This document shows positions 36,364 through 45,729 of a stretch of 64,000 nt of DNA, in pieces. The stretch comes from Solimicrobium sp040544425. Its GTDB lineage: Bacteria; Pseudomonadota; Gammaproteobacteria; Burkholderiales; Burkholderiaceae_D. The translations under genes and the position numbers were made by a program. The stretch covers positions 124,001 to 188,000 of the forward strand of contig JBEONO010000006.1 of NCBI GenBank assembly GCA_040544425.1. The letters are read 5' to 3'. The notes under the pieces were generated by a model that saw only the letters and a program-made list of their open reading frames with translations, did no database searches and had not been told where the DNA came from. Positions within the stretch are counted from its first letter, which is position 1. Each line of letters opens with the position of its first letter.

Positions 36364-37839
36364 ATGGGTCTACGTGGTCAACAGATTTCCGCAGTGGTTG
36401 TTGCGCTAATGTGCGGTTGCAGCGCCGGGGTGGATCAATCGCCGGTTTCTGCCCAGAGCTGTTTTGAAAACAGTGGCAGTCAATTCAGCGAAGTGATGAG
36501 CTGTTATCGCAGCGCCTCTGAGGCGCAAGCTCTGGTCTACTCTGCCGGGGAGACTACCGAGATTGGCACAATACAAAAACGAACTTATGCATTAACTTCG
36601 CAAAGCTGGTCGCCCAATGGGATGGTGCTACCGGCTCAATGGAAGCACGATGTAGACATCTATATTCCAGCCGATGCGCGAACCGGAAGCGCCTTGTTAG
36701 TGGTTAATAATGGTCTCAATGTTCCCGGTGCCCAGCAAGACATTCAATCTGCATCGGATTTGACTGAAACGACGGCACTGTCGATTGCGCAGCAGACCCG
36801 GACCATCGTCGTTTCGGTCAGCAATGTACCCAACCAATATTTAACCTACAGCGATGATGGTCTTGCCCGCCGCGAGGACAGCAGCGTTGCGCATAGCTGG
36901 AATCTCTTCATTCAGTCACCCGAGTCGCGTCCGTTTCAGTCGCTGCATGTGCCGATGATGGCGAGCATTGTGAAGGCCATGGATCTGGTGCAGCAAGAGC
37001 TGCGACCCTGGAACATTCAGACCTTTATTGCAACGGGGGCGTCCAAACGGGCCTGGGGAACCTGGTTCGCCGCGCTCTCCGATACCCGCATTACAGCGAT
37101 TGTTCCGTTTGTAATCGATATTTTGAGCATGGATCAGGTGTTGGAACATACTTTCCGAACCTACGGCGGCAATTGGCCATTGGCATTTGCAGACTATTAT
37201 CTGGAAGGGATCACCGCACAGCGCCAGACGGCCAATTTCGACAAACTGCTGCAAATCGAAGATCCGCTGCGCTATTTGGACAGTCGCTACGCCGACCGGC
37301 TTGCGATTCCCAAATACATCGTCAATGCCAGCGGCGATGATTTTTTTGTGCCGGATAATACGCGCTTTTATCTTGATCAACTGCCCGGCCCGAAAGCCCT
37401 GCGCGTTGCGCCAAACTCAGATCACTACGGTATTCGCAATCACGTGGAATCATCCTTGATCCCGTTTATCAACCGGGTTCAGCAAGGGATTGCACTTCCC
37501 GCAGTGGACATCGCTATTGGCGCTGCGAACACCAACCTTGAATTCTCTGAGCTGCCAATCAAGATCGTCCAGTGGCGCGCCGTGAATCCGACAGCGCGTG
37601 ATTTTCGCCTTGCCTGCGGAATTCGCTACGCCGCAACATCGATTACACCGGCACAAAAAATCGCCGTCGCTCTGACAGCACCAGAGACCGGTTGGCAAGC
37701 CTCATTCGTCGAAGCGCAATTTGCGGATGGCTTTATTTTGACGACGCCAGTCAAAGTAGTGCCGGACACTTATCCGGTTTCAGCGCCTGACGTGATCGAG
37801 CCTGGATGCAAAACAATTGCCGAAGCGTCGCCTGTTTGA
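36364..37839 (+). CDS. PhoPQ-activated pathogenicity-related (PqaA) family protein
   Basis: 491 residues from the ATG at 36364, chosen because GGAGG lies six bases upstream; the frame extends eight codons further back. The N-terminus (ISAVVVALMCGCSAG) is a signal segment, possibly a lipoprotein with a poor lipobox. The body is an alpha/beta-hydrolase-like PhoPQ_related domain: LLVVNNGLNVP, the elbow ATGASKRAWGTW, VPFVIDIL, and ASGDDFFVPDN followed by PNSDHYGIRNH, which could supply Ser, Asp and His of a triad. The family is named for Salmonella PqaA; its reaction is not established. No PhoPQ genes are adjacent. Confidence 0.85.
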   Translation: MGLRGQQISAVVVALMCGCSAGVDQSPVSAQSCFENSGSQFSEVMSCYRSASEAQALVYSAGETTEIGTIQKRTYALTSQSWSPNGMVLPAQWKHDVDIYIPADARTGSALLVVNNGLNVPGAQQDIQSASDLTETTALSIAQQTRTIVVSVSNVPNQYLTYSDDGLARREDSSVAHSWNLFIQSPESRPFQSLHVPMMASIVKAMDLVQQELRPWNIQTFIATGASKRAWGTWFAALSDTRITAIVPFVIDILSMDQVLEHTFRTYGGNWPLAFADYYLEGITAQRQTANFDKLLQIEDPLRYLDSRYADRLAIPKYIVNASGDDFFVPDNTRFYLDQLPGPKALRVAPNSDHYGIRNHVESSLIPFINRVQQGIALPAVDIAIGAANTNLEFSELPIKIVQWRAVNPTARDFRLACGIRYAATSITPAQKIAVALTAPETGWQASFVEAQFADGFILTTPVKVVPDTYPVSAPDVIEPGCKTIAEASPV

Positions 37840-37876
37840 TTCATGGTCACCAGATTTACGTGCTCATTGATGTATT

Positions 37877-37934
37877 GTTCTACGAATTGCACAATAGGAA
37901 GCATAATGTTGTGATTTATTTCAATTCGTAGAAC
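37877..37934. repeat. 13-bp perfect inverted repeat with 32-bp spacer
   Basis: GTTCTACGAATTG (37877-37889) and CAATTCGTAGAAC (37922-37934). An inner CACAA/TTGTG pair lets the stem extend with a bulge. There is no T-run, so it is not a standard terminator for the PqaA-family gene 38 bases upstream. It could be a binding site, an RNA structure or the trace of a small mobile element. Confidence 0.7.
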
Positions 37935-38053
37935 TGGCTGCTCACAAAGGTTTTCGCAGCATTTCTTCCGATGGATCTCGCGATTTTTACTGGGGGCTGA
38001 ACATTGCTGCAGCGTCAGGACAACGCGTCCATGTGGTATTCGAGGCAGCCTGA
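37906..38053 (+). pseudogene. Orphan coding-like remnant
   Basis: A start-less plus-strand frame of about 48 codons that reads like protein (HKGFRSISSDGSRDFYWG then LNIAAASGQRVHVVFEAA) and ends in TGA. Its beginning overlaps the right arm of the inverted repeat. I do not recognise it. It may be the 3' end of a lost gene. Confidence 0.35.
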
Positions 38054-38123
38054 GAATAGGCTTTGACCTTTTCCCTTAGAACAACAACAATACGGCTATT
38101 ACCGTTTTCTCGCTTTAATAGCC

Positions 38124-38897
38124 ATGTGCCAACTTCTTGGAATGAATTGCAATACCCCAACCGATATCGTGTTCAGCTTCACGGGTTTCGCGCTGCGTGG
38201 CGGCATGACCGATGAACATCAGGATGGCTGGGGTATCGCCTTCTTTGAAGGTGCCGGGGTCAGGCATCTGGTTGATCACCAGGCGGCCGTGCGCTCACCG
38301 CTGGCGGAATTGATCAAGGCCCATCCGATCAAGTCGGAAAATGTGATCGCCCATATCCGAAAAGCCACGCAAGGCCGGATCGCGCTGGAAAATTGTCATC
38401 CGTTTGTGCGTGAGTGCTGGGGTATCAACTGGGTATTTGCGCATAATGGCGACCTTGCCAGCTTCATGCCGGACCTGAACGGCCAGTTTCTTCCGATCGG
38501 CAATACCGACAGCGAACGCGCATTCTGTTTCATGCTGCAGCAGTTACGGCTGCGCTTTGGCACCCAGGCTCCGACCTTGCCCGAATTGACGGCAGCATTG
38601 CGTGAACTGTGTCATGAGATTGCGCAATTCGGGACCTTCAATATGATGTTGTCGAACGGCGCAGCGCTGTTTGTGCATTGCTCGACGCAGATGCATTATC
38701 TGATCCGCCAGTATCCATTCAATACCGCACATCTGGCGGATCAGGATATTACTGTCGATTTTTCAGCATTGACTACTCCCAAAGACCGGGTCGCGGTGAT
38801 TGCGACTGAACCGCTCACTAACAATGAAAACTGGGAAGCTTTCAGTTCTGGAGAATTGAAAGTATTCGTCGATGGTGCACCAATAAAAAATATTTGA
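38124..38897 (+). CDS. Class II glutamine amidotransferase (YafJ-like)
   Basis: 257 residues. Cys2 after the initiator Met (MCQLLGMN) is the expected catalytic N-terminal nucleophile of Ntn-type amidotransferases. DEHQDGWGIAFFEG, HIRKATQGR and the NWVFAHNGDL stretch are the glutamine-site motifs. Members of this family act on gamma-glutamyl compounds or free glutamine; the substrate here is unknown. Its TGA is immediately followed by the ATG of the next gene, so it is translated with the Mla-like transporter genes. Confidence 0.9.
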   Translation: MCQLLGMNCNTPTDIVFSFTGFALRGGMTDEHQDGWGIAFFEGAGVRHLVDHQAAVRSPLAELIKAHPIKSENVIAHIRKATQGRIALENCHPFVRECWGINWVFAHNGDLASFMPDLNGQFLPIGNTDSERAFCFMLQQLRLRFGTQAPTLPELTAALRELCHEIAQFGTFNMMLSNGAALFVHCSTQMHYLIRQYPFNTAHLADQDITVDFSALTTPKDRVAVIATEPLTNNENWEAFSSGELKVFVDGAPIKNI

Positions 38898-40019
38898 ATG
38901 TACAACACCGATACGCCTCAACTACAGGAACACCAACCCAACATAATCAGCGTGTCCGGCTGCTGGCAGGTGCATGGCTTGGCCGATGCCAAAATCATGG
39001 AGCATCTGACTCATACGCTGACACAATTGAATCAGCGACCACAACTGCAATGGGATTTATCCAATATCAGCTCGCTCGATCATATCGGCGCGCAGATATT
39101 GTGGAACAGCTGGAATAAAAAACGGCCTGCGCAGCTCATCATCCTGCCGACTCAGGAAGGGTTTTTTAAACGTCTGGAATTGGCCAACGAGCTGGCGATT
39201 CCCACGCCGAGCAAACCGCGCCTGACTTCGGTGATGCAACTCGGTTGTCTGGTGCTGGGATTTTTCGCACACCTGTTTTCATTCACTGCCCTGCTTGGGC
39301 AACTGGTGATCGATTTCCTGCATGTGCTGCGCCATCCCAATCGCGCGCCATGGAAAGAGATTTCCGCCAATGTCTATCAAATGGGATTTCGGGCGCTGGG
39401 GATTACGGCACTGGTTGGCATATTGATCGGTGTGGTGCTGTCGTATTTATCAGCGCAACAGCTGCGCACTTTTGGCGGCGATATTTACATCGTGAATATT
39501 CTGGGTATGAGTGTGATTCGCGAACTGGGGCCGATGCTGGCGGCGATTCTGGTGGCCGGTCGATCGGGTTCGTCGATCACCGCGCAATTGGGTGTCATGC
39601 GCGTGACCGAAGAACTGGATGCGATGCTGGTGATGGGCATACCGCATGGCCTGCGCCTGATTTTTCCCAAGGTAATCGCGCTGGCAATTGCCATGCCCCT
39701 GATCGTCATCTGGACCGATGCGATGGCCCTGATCGGCGGGATGTTGTCGGCCAATTATATTCTGGGCATGTCGCCGCGCTACTTTCTGCAAAAACTGCCT
39801 GAAGTGGTTGCGATTGCCAATTACTATATTGGCCTGGGCAAGGGCGTGACCTTCGGAGCGGCGATCGCGCTGGTGGCCTGCCACTTTGGTTTGCTGATCA
39901 AGCCGAATACGGAAAGCCTCGGACAGGGCACCACCACCTCGGTGGTCAGTGCCATCACGGTCGTGATTATTCTGGATGCGGTATTTGCGATTGTCTTCAG
40001 CAAAGTGGGGTATTTTTAA
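38898..40019 (+). CDS. MlaE-family lipid ABC transporter permease with STAS-like N-terminus
   Basis: 373 residues. The first ~100 look like a STAS-type domain (INVSG-like start, LSNISSLDHIGAQILWNSW). The remainder is an MlaE permease with about five to six helices and the family signature (VIRELGPMLAAILVAGRSGSSITAQLGVMRVTEELDAM). E. coli MlaE is shorter and uses a separate STAS protein, MlaB; here the STAS part is fused, as in several other Mla-like systems. It should form the inner-membrane part of a phospholipid transporter with the next two products. Confidence 0.93.
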   Translation: MYNTDTPQLQEHQPNIISVSGCWQVHGLADAKIMEHLTHTLTQLNQRPQLQWDLSNISSLDHIGAQILWNSWNKKRPAQLIILPTQEGFFKRLELANELAIPTPSKPRLTSVMQLGCLVLGFFAHLFSFTALLGQLVIDFLHVLRHPNRAPWKEISANVYQMGFRALGITALVGILIGVVLSYLSAQQLRTFGGDIYIVNILGMSVIRELGPMLAAILVAGRSGSSITAQLGVMRVTEELDAMLVMGIPHGLRLIFPKVIALAIAMPLIVIWTDAMALIGGMLSANYILGMSPRYFLQKLPEVVAIANYYIGLGKGVTFGAAIALVACHFGLLIKPNTESLGQGTTTSVVSAITVVIILDAVFAIVFSKVGYF

Positions 40020-40828
40020 TGACGTCACTCATCAGCAACCCGGACCCGGAAATCCTGATCAACGTGAAGAATCTGCGTACTCAGTTTGGTCGTACGGTGA
40101 TTCACAACCACCTGAATCTGAAAATCCAGCGCGGCGAGATTTTATCGATCGTCGGTGGCTCCGGGACCGGGAAGACAGTATTATTGCGGCAGATGCTGTT
40201 ATTGGAAAAACCGAATCAGGGCAGTATCACCATCTTCGGGGTTGATATCAATCAGGCCACGCCAGAGCAGGTGGCCTATTTTCGCAGTCGCTCGGGGATG
40301 TTATTTCAGCACGGGGCCTTATACTCGGCCCTGTCAGTGTTTGACAATGTGGCTCAACCGATGCGCGAATTGCACGTCTTGCCGGAATCGTTGATCCAGG
40401 ATGCGGTGTACCTGAAACTGGATATGGCAGGCATCGCCCCGGAGCATGCGCAGAAAATGCCTTCTTCACTGTCGGGCGGCATGGTCAAACGTGTGGCGCT
40501 GGCCCGGGCTCTGGCACTCGAGCCGGATGTATTGTTTTTGGATGAGCCGACTGCCGGACTGGACCCGGATTCTTCCGAATCTTTTGTCAGCCTGATTCAG
40601 TCTCTGCATAAAGAACTGGGCTTTACCGTAGTGATGGTCACGCATGATCTGGACAGCCTGTTTGCCCTGTCGTCACGCATAGCGGTACTGGCGGACAAAC
40701 TGGTCATTGCGATTGGCACGATAGACGAGGTGATTCAGTATCAGCATCCGTTCATCAAAGAATTTTTCCTGGGCGCGCGCGGTCGGCGTGCTTTGACAGT
40801 ACTAGACAAAGACGACTTCGGAAAATAA
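40019..40828 (+). CDS. MlaF-like ATPase of a lipid ABC transporter
   Basis: 269 residues, overlapping the permease stop by one base (TAATG). Walker A GGSGTGKT is near residue 45, signature LSGGMVKRVALARAL, Walker B VLFLDEPTAGLD and the H-loop MVTHDLDSL. It energises phospholipid movement through the MlaE-like permease. Confidence 0.95.
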   Translation: MTSLISNPDPEILINVKNLRTQFGRTVIHNHLNLKIQRGEILSIVGGSGTGKTVLLRQMLLLEKPNQGSITIFGVDINQATPEQVAYFRSRSGMLFQHGALYSALSVFDNVAQPMRELHVLPESLIQDAVYLKLDMAGIAPEHAQKMPSSLSGGMVKRVALARALALEPDVLFLDEPTAGLDPDSSESFVSLIQSLHKELGFTVVMVTHDLDSLFALSSRIAVLADKLVIAIGTIDEVIQYQHPFIKEFFLGARGRRALTVLDKDDFGK

Positions 40829-40840
40829 ACAAAGACGATT

Positions 40841-41779
40841 ATGGAAAATAGATCTCATGCCTTGTGGGCCGGATTCTTCACGCTGGCCATGATATGCGCC
40901 ACCATTTTTGCTGGCATCTGGCTCAACCGCGACAAGACGCAACGCACCGCTTATCAGATCACCACCATGCGCGCGGTGTCCGGTCTCAATCCGCAGGCCG
41001 TGGTGCGCTACAAAGGACTGGCAGTCGGCAGGGTCGACAAGATCGAATTTGATCCGGCCGTGGCCGGGCAGGTGCTGGTCGACATCAGTATCGATCCGGA
41101 TACGCCAGTCACAGAATCCACCTTCGCCACCCTGGGTTATCAGGGTGTGACCGGCATCGCCTTTATTCAACTGGATGACGATGGCAGCAAGCCGGTCAAA
41201 ATCAGTGTGGCAGAAGGAACGGTGCCGCGCATCCCTTTGCATCCGGGATTATTTGAGCGGCTCGAAGTGAGCAGCACAAAAATACTGGCCAGCACGGAAC
41301 TGGTCTCCGAACGGCTGGCACAAATGTTTACGCCCGAAAATCAAAAAACGATACTCAGTGCATTCAGCAGCACCGCCCAGGCCACCGGCCGCTGGACCAA
41401 GGTTGCGGAAAACCTGGAACCGACTGTCCAGCTGATGCCGGGTGTGGTGCGCCAGGCAAATCAGACATTGTTATCGGTGCAGGAGCTGTCGAAAAATACC
41501 GCACAGCTCAGCCAACAGCTAACCAATCTGACGCAACGTTTGCAGGATCCGAACGGCCCGCTGGATCGTTCCCTGAATTCGTTTACCTCGATGAATGAAA
41601 GCCTGCAGGCCGACACCATCCCGAGAATTTCAACCCTGTCAAATGACGCCAGTCAGTCCGTGCGATTGTTTCATCAAACTTTGGACGACCTGAAAGAGCA
41701 TCCGCAAAATCTGATTTTTGGCAAACCTGCTCCCGTGCCTGGCCCTGGTGAAGCAGGATTTAAGGAGCCTGGAAAATAA
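40841..41779 (+). CDS. MCE (MlaD-like) lipid-binding protein
   Basis: 312 residues with an N-terminal membrane helix and a single MCE domain (about 40-120: VSGLNPQAVVRYKGLAVGRVDKIEFD, TPVTESTFATLGYQGVTGIAFIQL). A long C-terminal helical part with Gln/Asn/Leu-rich coiled-coil character follows (SKNTAQLSQQLTNLTQRLQDP). The longer tail resembles MlaD/PqiB-type proteins, which form lipid-conducting hexamers or needles. It lies 12 bases after the ATPase gene. Confidence 0.92.
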   Translation: MENRSHALWAGFFTLAMICATIFAGIWLNRDKTQRTAYQITTMRAVSGLNPQAVVRYKGLAVGRVDKIEFDPAVAGQVLVDISIDPDTPVTESTFATLGYQGVTGIAFIQLDDDGSKPVKISVAEGTVPRIPLHPGLFERLEVSSTKILASTELVSERLAQMFTPENQKTILSAFSSTAQATGRWTKVAENLEPTVQLMPGVVRQANQTLLSVQELSKNTAQLSQQLTNLTQRLQDPNGPLDRSLNSFTSMNESLQADTIPRISTLSNDASQSVRLFHQTLDDLKEHPQNLIFGKPAPVPGPGEAGFKEPGK

Positions 41780-41780
41780 T

Positions 41781-42383
41781 ATGACTACTACCAAAACTGT
41801 CCTGTCCTGTCTGCTGTTGACTGCCGTACTGTTCCTGCAGGGATGCGCCAGCACGCCGCCAACCCTGAATTATTACGACTTCGGCGCCTTGCCGAAACCT
41901 GCTGCAGCACAATGCAGTCTGGCTCCCGTTCATGTAGCAGACATTTCCAGCACGAGCGCTTTGGACAGCAATTTGATGTTGTACCGGCTGCTGTATGACA
42001 ATGACCAGCAAAGTCACGCCTTTGCCAATCATCGCTGGAGCATGACGCCTGCACAGCTGCTGGAATTGCGCATCAAGTCGCAACTGGCCGGCAACCAGGT
42101 TCGGTTGATTGACAGTGGCGTGGCCAATCCAAACGGCTGGCACCTGCGTCTGGAGCTGGTCGACTTTGCTCAATACTTCAACGATGCCACCCACAGCTAC
42201 GCGCAGTTGCAGCTGCGCGCCACCCTGCTGCGTGCCAATACCGTCAGCGCACAAACCAGCTTCAGCCAACAGGCCCCGGCCACGCATCCCGATGCCCCAT
42301 CTGGTGCTCAGGCGATGCGCGTGGCCAGCGATGCTCTGATCGCGGATTTGACGAGCTGGTTATGCAAACAGCCGCCTCAGTAG
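41781..42383 (+). CDS. PqiC-like ABC transport auxiliary lipoprotein
   Basis: 200 residues from the ATG at 41781 (MTTTKTVLSCLLLTAVLFLQGCAS). The lipobox LQGC gives a lipid-anchored Cys near residue 21. The mature domain (LNYYDFGALP ... VHVADISSTSALDSNLMLYRLLYDN ... MTPAQLLELRIKSQLA) fits the ABC_trans_aux/PqiC family, which sits on the outer membrane opposite MCE proteins. Together with the three preceding genes it suggests a trans-envelope lipid bridge. Confidence 0.88.
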   Translation: MTTTKTVLSCLLLTAVLFLQGCASTPPTLNYYDFGALPKPAAAQCSLAPVHVADISSTSALDSNLMLYRLLYDNDQQSHAFANHRWSMTPAQLLELRIKSQLAGNQVRLIDSGVANPNGWHLRLELVDFAQYFNDATHSYAQLQLRATLLRANTVSAQTSFSQQAPATHPDAPSGAQAMRVASDALIADLTSWLCKQPPQ

Positions 42384-43483
42384 AACATCCGTCCTCGCCA
42401 CTGGTGCGGGTGGCGCTGCTGGCCTACACGTTTTTAATTGTGTACGCCAGCCTGTATCCGTTCGCCGGCTGGCACCAGTTTGGTATCTCGCCACTGGCCT
42501 ATTTGAGTGAACCCTTCCCGCATTACTGGACCGTGTTTGACGTAGCCATCGATATTGTTGGCTATGTGCCGTTCGGCATTTTGCTGGTGCTGGCCTGCTA
42601 TCCGTTTTTATCGCGCAGCTGGGCGGCCATACTCTGTTATGTGGTGGGAACCCTGGTCTCGGCGACCATGGAGGCGATACAAACTTATTTGCCTTCGCGC
42701 GTGGCCTCAAATCTGGATCTGACCACCAACAGCATTGGCGTGTTAATCGGGGTGATTCTGGGTTGTATTTTGACGCCCTGGCTACTCGAAAAAGATTTGC
42801 TGAAAAAAATTCGGCAGCGCTGGTTTGTATCGAATATGAGCAGCGGTTTGATCATCGTTGCGCTATGGCCTTTTGCCCAGTTATATCCGCAGGGTTATCT
42901 GTTCGGTCTGGGTCAGCTGGTTCCAATTCTGGGCAAATGGCTGAACGATGATTTGGGCATACCGATCGATCTGGGCGAAATAATCCGGCACGGTACCCAG
43001 CTGACTGTTGAGCAGTACTGGCTTTCCGAAACCATCATCACCTGCTGCGGCTTAATCGGTGCGGTATTGATATTGCTGTGTCTGCTGCAGGCCAACGCTC
43101 CCAAAGCGCGCCTGGTGACTTTGCTGATCGTGATCAATCTCAGTCTCAAGACGCTGGCACTGGCGCTGTTGTTCAAACCCGAAAATGCTTATTCCTGGTT
43201 GACGCCGGGTGCCGAAGCCGGGCTGATCGTGGGATGTCTGATGCTGTACGGACTGGCATTTACTCCAGCCAAAGCGCAACGTCATCTGGCCGTTTTTATG
43301 CTCTCGGTGAGTGTGGTGGTGATTAATTTTGTACCCGCCAATCCTTACTTTGCCGATACCATGTCGGGCTGGGTGCAGGGAAAATTTTTGAATTTCAACG
43401 GCGCCGCCCAATTTTTATCCGTGCTGTGGCCGTGGATGGCGATCTGGTTCCTGCTCCACTACCGGCCGAATCAATCAGCCTGA
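42362..43483 (+). CDS. VanZ-family membrane protein
   Basis: 373 residues. The N-terminal half is a VanZ-like domain with its acidic/Asn signature (MEAIQTYLPSRVASNLDLTTNSIGVLIGVILG) after a conserved YASLYPFAGW start. The C-terminal half adds about five more membrane helices, longer than a minimal VanZ protein. It begins inside the end of the PqiC-like gene (22-base overlap), so translation is coupled. VanZ in enterococci affects teicoplanin response, but that role does not transfer here; a link to envelope lipids is inferred from context. Confidence 0.85.
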   Translation: MQTAASVEHPSSPLVRVALLAYTFLIVYASLYPFAGWHQFGISPLAYLSEPFPHYWTVFDVAIDIVGYVPFGILLVLACYPFLSRSWAAILCYVVGTLVSATMEAIQTYLPSRVASNLDLTTNSIGVLIGVILGCILTPWLLEKDLLKKIRQRWFVSNMSSGLIIVALWPFAQLYPQGYLFGLGQLVPILGKWLNDDLGIPIDLGEIIRHGTQLTVEQYWLSETIITCCGLIGAVLILLCLLQANAPKARLVTLLIVINLSLKTLALALLFKPENAYSWLTPGAEAGLIVGCLMLYGLAFTPAKAQRHLAVFMLSVSVVVINFVPANPYFADTMSGWVQGKFLNFNGAAQFLSVLWPWMAIWFLLHYRPNQSA

Positions 43484-45111
43484 TCGTGCAACGCCAATTT
43501 CCTCGGGTTGGTTCTGCCGGTGGCAAATTTGCTGCGCTGATTATCCAGCTTGAATACCGATAACGCTTGCATCAAAGTCGATGCCTGCTGCTCCAGACTC
43601 TTGGTTGCCGCTGCCGCTTCCTCAACCAGCGCAGCATTCTGCTGTGTCACGTCATCCATCTGCGTGACAGCCTGATTCACCTGACTGATCCCCATGCTCT
43701 GTTCACGCGAGGCCTGCGATATCTCACCCATGATGCCGTTGACTTTCTGCACCGAGGCGATGATTTCACTCATGGTATTACCGGCATTGTTGGCCAACAC
43801 TGTGCCCGCGTCGACATTGTTGACCGAGGTATTGATCAGTTGCTTGATTTCTTGCGCCGCTGTTGCCGAGCGCTGCGCCAGACTGCGCACTTCACTGGCG
43901 ACCACGGCAAATCCGCGTCCCTGTTCCCCGGCGCGGGCGGCCTCGACTGCGGCGTTCAGGGCCAGGATATTGGTCTGAAAAGCGATGCCATCAATAATGC
44001 CGATGATGTCGACAATTTTTTGTGAGGAGTGATTGATTTCACCAATCGTGGAAATCACCTTCTCGACGATATCGCCGCCGGACTGCGCCACCGACGAAGC
44101 CTTGTTCGCCATCTCATTGGCTGCCAATGCATGCCGCGCATTATTTTCCACCGTCGCTGCCAGCTGTTCCATGCTCGATGCTGTTTCTTCGAGCGATGCC
44201 GCCTGCGCTTCGGTGCGTCCGGACAAATCCATATTGCCGTCAGCGATTTCCCGGGTAGCCGACTGCATGCGTTCAAAATTACTGCGGATATCTGAAATCA
44301 CGCTGTGCAAATTGATATTCAACTGACGCAGGGCGCGCAAGAAACGTCCCATGTCATCGTTGCGATCCGTATCCAGTTTTCCGGTGAGATCTCCCCCGGT
44401 CATGGTCTGGGTGGCGATCATGGCCTGATGCAGCGGGTTGATGATCCCGGTTTCAAGGAAGTACCAGAACCACAGCGTGAAAGCAATCCCGCCCACGGTA
44501 ACAAGATGCAGAACCAGCGCCATGGAGGCGCCCAGCCCCTGTGCCTGCCAAATCCCCAGGTTCAAAAGTGCCATGATGATCAGCTGCGCCGTGCAGGATA
44601 TCCGCACCCTTTGCTTCAATGATGGTTGGAACAGGCGCAGCATTTTTCCACGCCAGCCGGACTTCACCAATCTTCCTTCACACAGAGCCAGGCTGCGCGG
44701 GTTGCCAATGTTCATTTCCGCGTATAGTTGAACGGCTGCGGCAACCTGATCGCGGGTCGGTTTGATCCGCACCGACATGTAACCGACCGGCTGGCCGTTT
44801 TCAATGACCGGGGTCACATTTGCCATGACCCAGTAGTAGTCGCCGTTCTTGCAGCGATTCTTGACCATGCCGTTCCAGACATTCCCTTGTTTTACGGTGT
44901 CCCAAAGATCGCGAAACCCTTCGGGTGGCATATCCGGATGCCGCAAAATATTATGCGGCGCACCAATCAATTCTTCTGCGCTGTAACCGCTGACCTCAAT
45001 GAAATAGGGGTTTGCATAGGTGATGATGCCTTTGAGATTGGTGATCGACACGATGGACTGATGCTCGCTGAGTGCAATCTCAACATTCGTGACAGGCAGA
45101 TTTTTGCGCAT
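43471..45111 (-). CDS. Aer-like methyl-accepting chemotaxis protein with PAS domain
   Basis: 546 residues. An N-terminal PAS domain (about 15-125; GIITYANPYFIEVSGYSAEELIGAPHNILRHPDMPP, WNGMVKNRCKNGDYYWV) resembles the FAD-binding PAS of Aer redox receptors. Two close membrane segments near 175-220 follow, then a HAMP region and the signalling domain with the conserved hairpin tip (EVRSLAQRSATAAQEIKQLI, near 400). There is no C-terminal CheR/CheB pentapeptide. It probably senses redox or energy state. It converges on the VanZ gene with a 13-base overlap and diverges from a CBS gene. Confidence 0.92.
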   Translation of the reverse strand: MRKNLPVTNVEIALSEHQSIVSITNLKGIITYANPYFIEVSGYSAEELIGAPHNILRHPDMPPEGFRDLWDTVKQGNVWNGMVKNRCKNGDYYWVMANVTPVIENGQPVGYMSVRIKPTRDQVAAAVQLYAEMNIGNPRSLALCEGRLVKSGWRGKMLRLFQPSLKQRVRISCTAQLIIMALLNLGIWQAQGLGASMALVLHLVTVGGIAFTLWFWYFLETGIINPLHQAMIATQTMTGGDLTGKLDTDRNDDMGRFLRALRQLNINLHSVISDIRSNFERMQSATREIADGNMDLSGRTEAQAASLEETASSMEQLAATVENNARHALAANEMANKASSVAQSGGDIVEKVISTIGEINHSSQKIVDIIGIIDGIAFQTNILALNAAVEAARAGEQGRGFAVVASEVRSLAQRSATAAQEIKQLINTSVNNVDAGTVLANNAGNTMSEIIASVQKVNGIMGEISQASREQSMGISQVNQAVTQMDDVTQQNAALVEEAAAATKSLEQQASTLMQALSVFKLDNQRSKFATGRTNPRKLALHDQAD

Positions 45112-45288
45112 GGCTTCCTCAAGGTCGTACAGAACGATGTTGATTCAATATATGCAGCAGGCTGGCGTTATTCAACGTCAGATTTGCGTCAGCATTTGTC
45201 AAAATGGAATGGCGCGCCGTTTTGAAATCTGACCATGAATAAAATTGGACTTCGCGGCAGATTGTTACTACGCTGCTAGCAGGAGGCA

Positions 45289-45729
45289 ATGACATTTGGT
45301 CAGACTGTGATGCCAATGGAACTATCGATGGATGTAGCAAACATCATGAGCACCCATGTCGTGTCGGTTGAACTGGACGACACGCTGGCGGTGGTCAAGG
45401 AAATTTTTGAAAACCTCAAGTTTCACCATTTACTGGTGCTGGACGAAGGCAAACTGCTGGGCGTGATTTCGGATCGTGACCTGCTCAAGGCACTCAGTCC
45501 CAATCTGGGCAGCAATATTGAATGCTACAAAGACATCGCGACGCTCAACAAAAGAGTTCATCAGGTGATGACACGTCATCCGATTGTGTTGGACCAACGG
45601 GCCAGCGTCGCCGATGCGGTCGCGCTGTTTAATACCAACCGCATTTCCTGTATTCCGATCGTCGATGAAGCAGGCAAACCCGTCGGCATAGTGAGCTGGC
45701 GCGACGTTCTTAAAAATTTGCTGCTTTAG
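45289..45729 (+). CDS. Twin CBS-domain protein
   Basis: 146 residues made almost wholly of two CBS motifs (IMSTHVVSVELDDTLAVVKEIFENLKFHHLLVLDEGKLLGVISDRDLL and VMTRHPIVLDQRASVADAVALFNTNRISCIPIVDEAGKPVGIVSWRDVL). Such stand-alone pairs bind adenosine nucleotides and regulate partner proteins. The ATG at 45289 is very close (2 bases) to AGGAGG; the ATGs at 45310 or 45316 are alternatives. Confidence 0.88.
   Translation: MTFGQTVMPMELSMDVANIMSTHVVSVELDDTLAVVKEIFENLKFHHLLVLDEGKLLGVISDRDLLKALSPNLGSNIECYKDIATLNKRVHQVMTRHPIVLDQRASVADAVALFNTNRISCIPIVDEAGKPVGIVSWRDVLKNLLL

Noticed and set aside
36105..36467. Plus-strand frame overlapping the start of the PqaA-family gene
   Set aside because: It lies opposite the better minus-strand remnant and its composition (many Ser, Pro, Cys) is that of a shadow.
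37877..37934. Possible integron attC site
   Set aside because: The inverted repeat arms read GTTCTAC...GTAGAAC, the reverse of the RYYYAAC...GTTRRRY arrangement, and no integron integrase is present.
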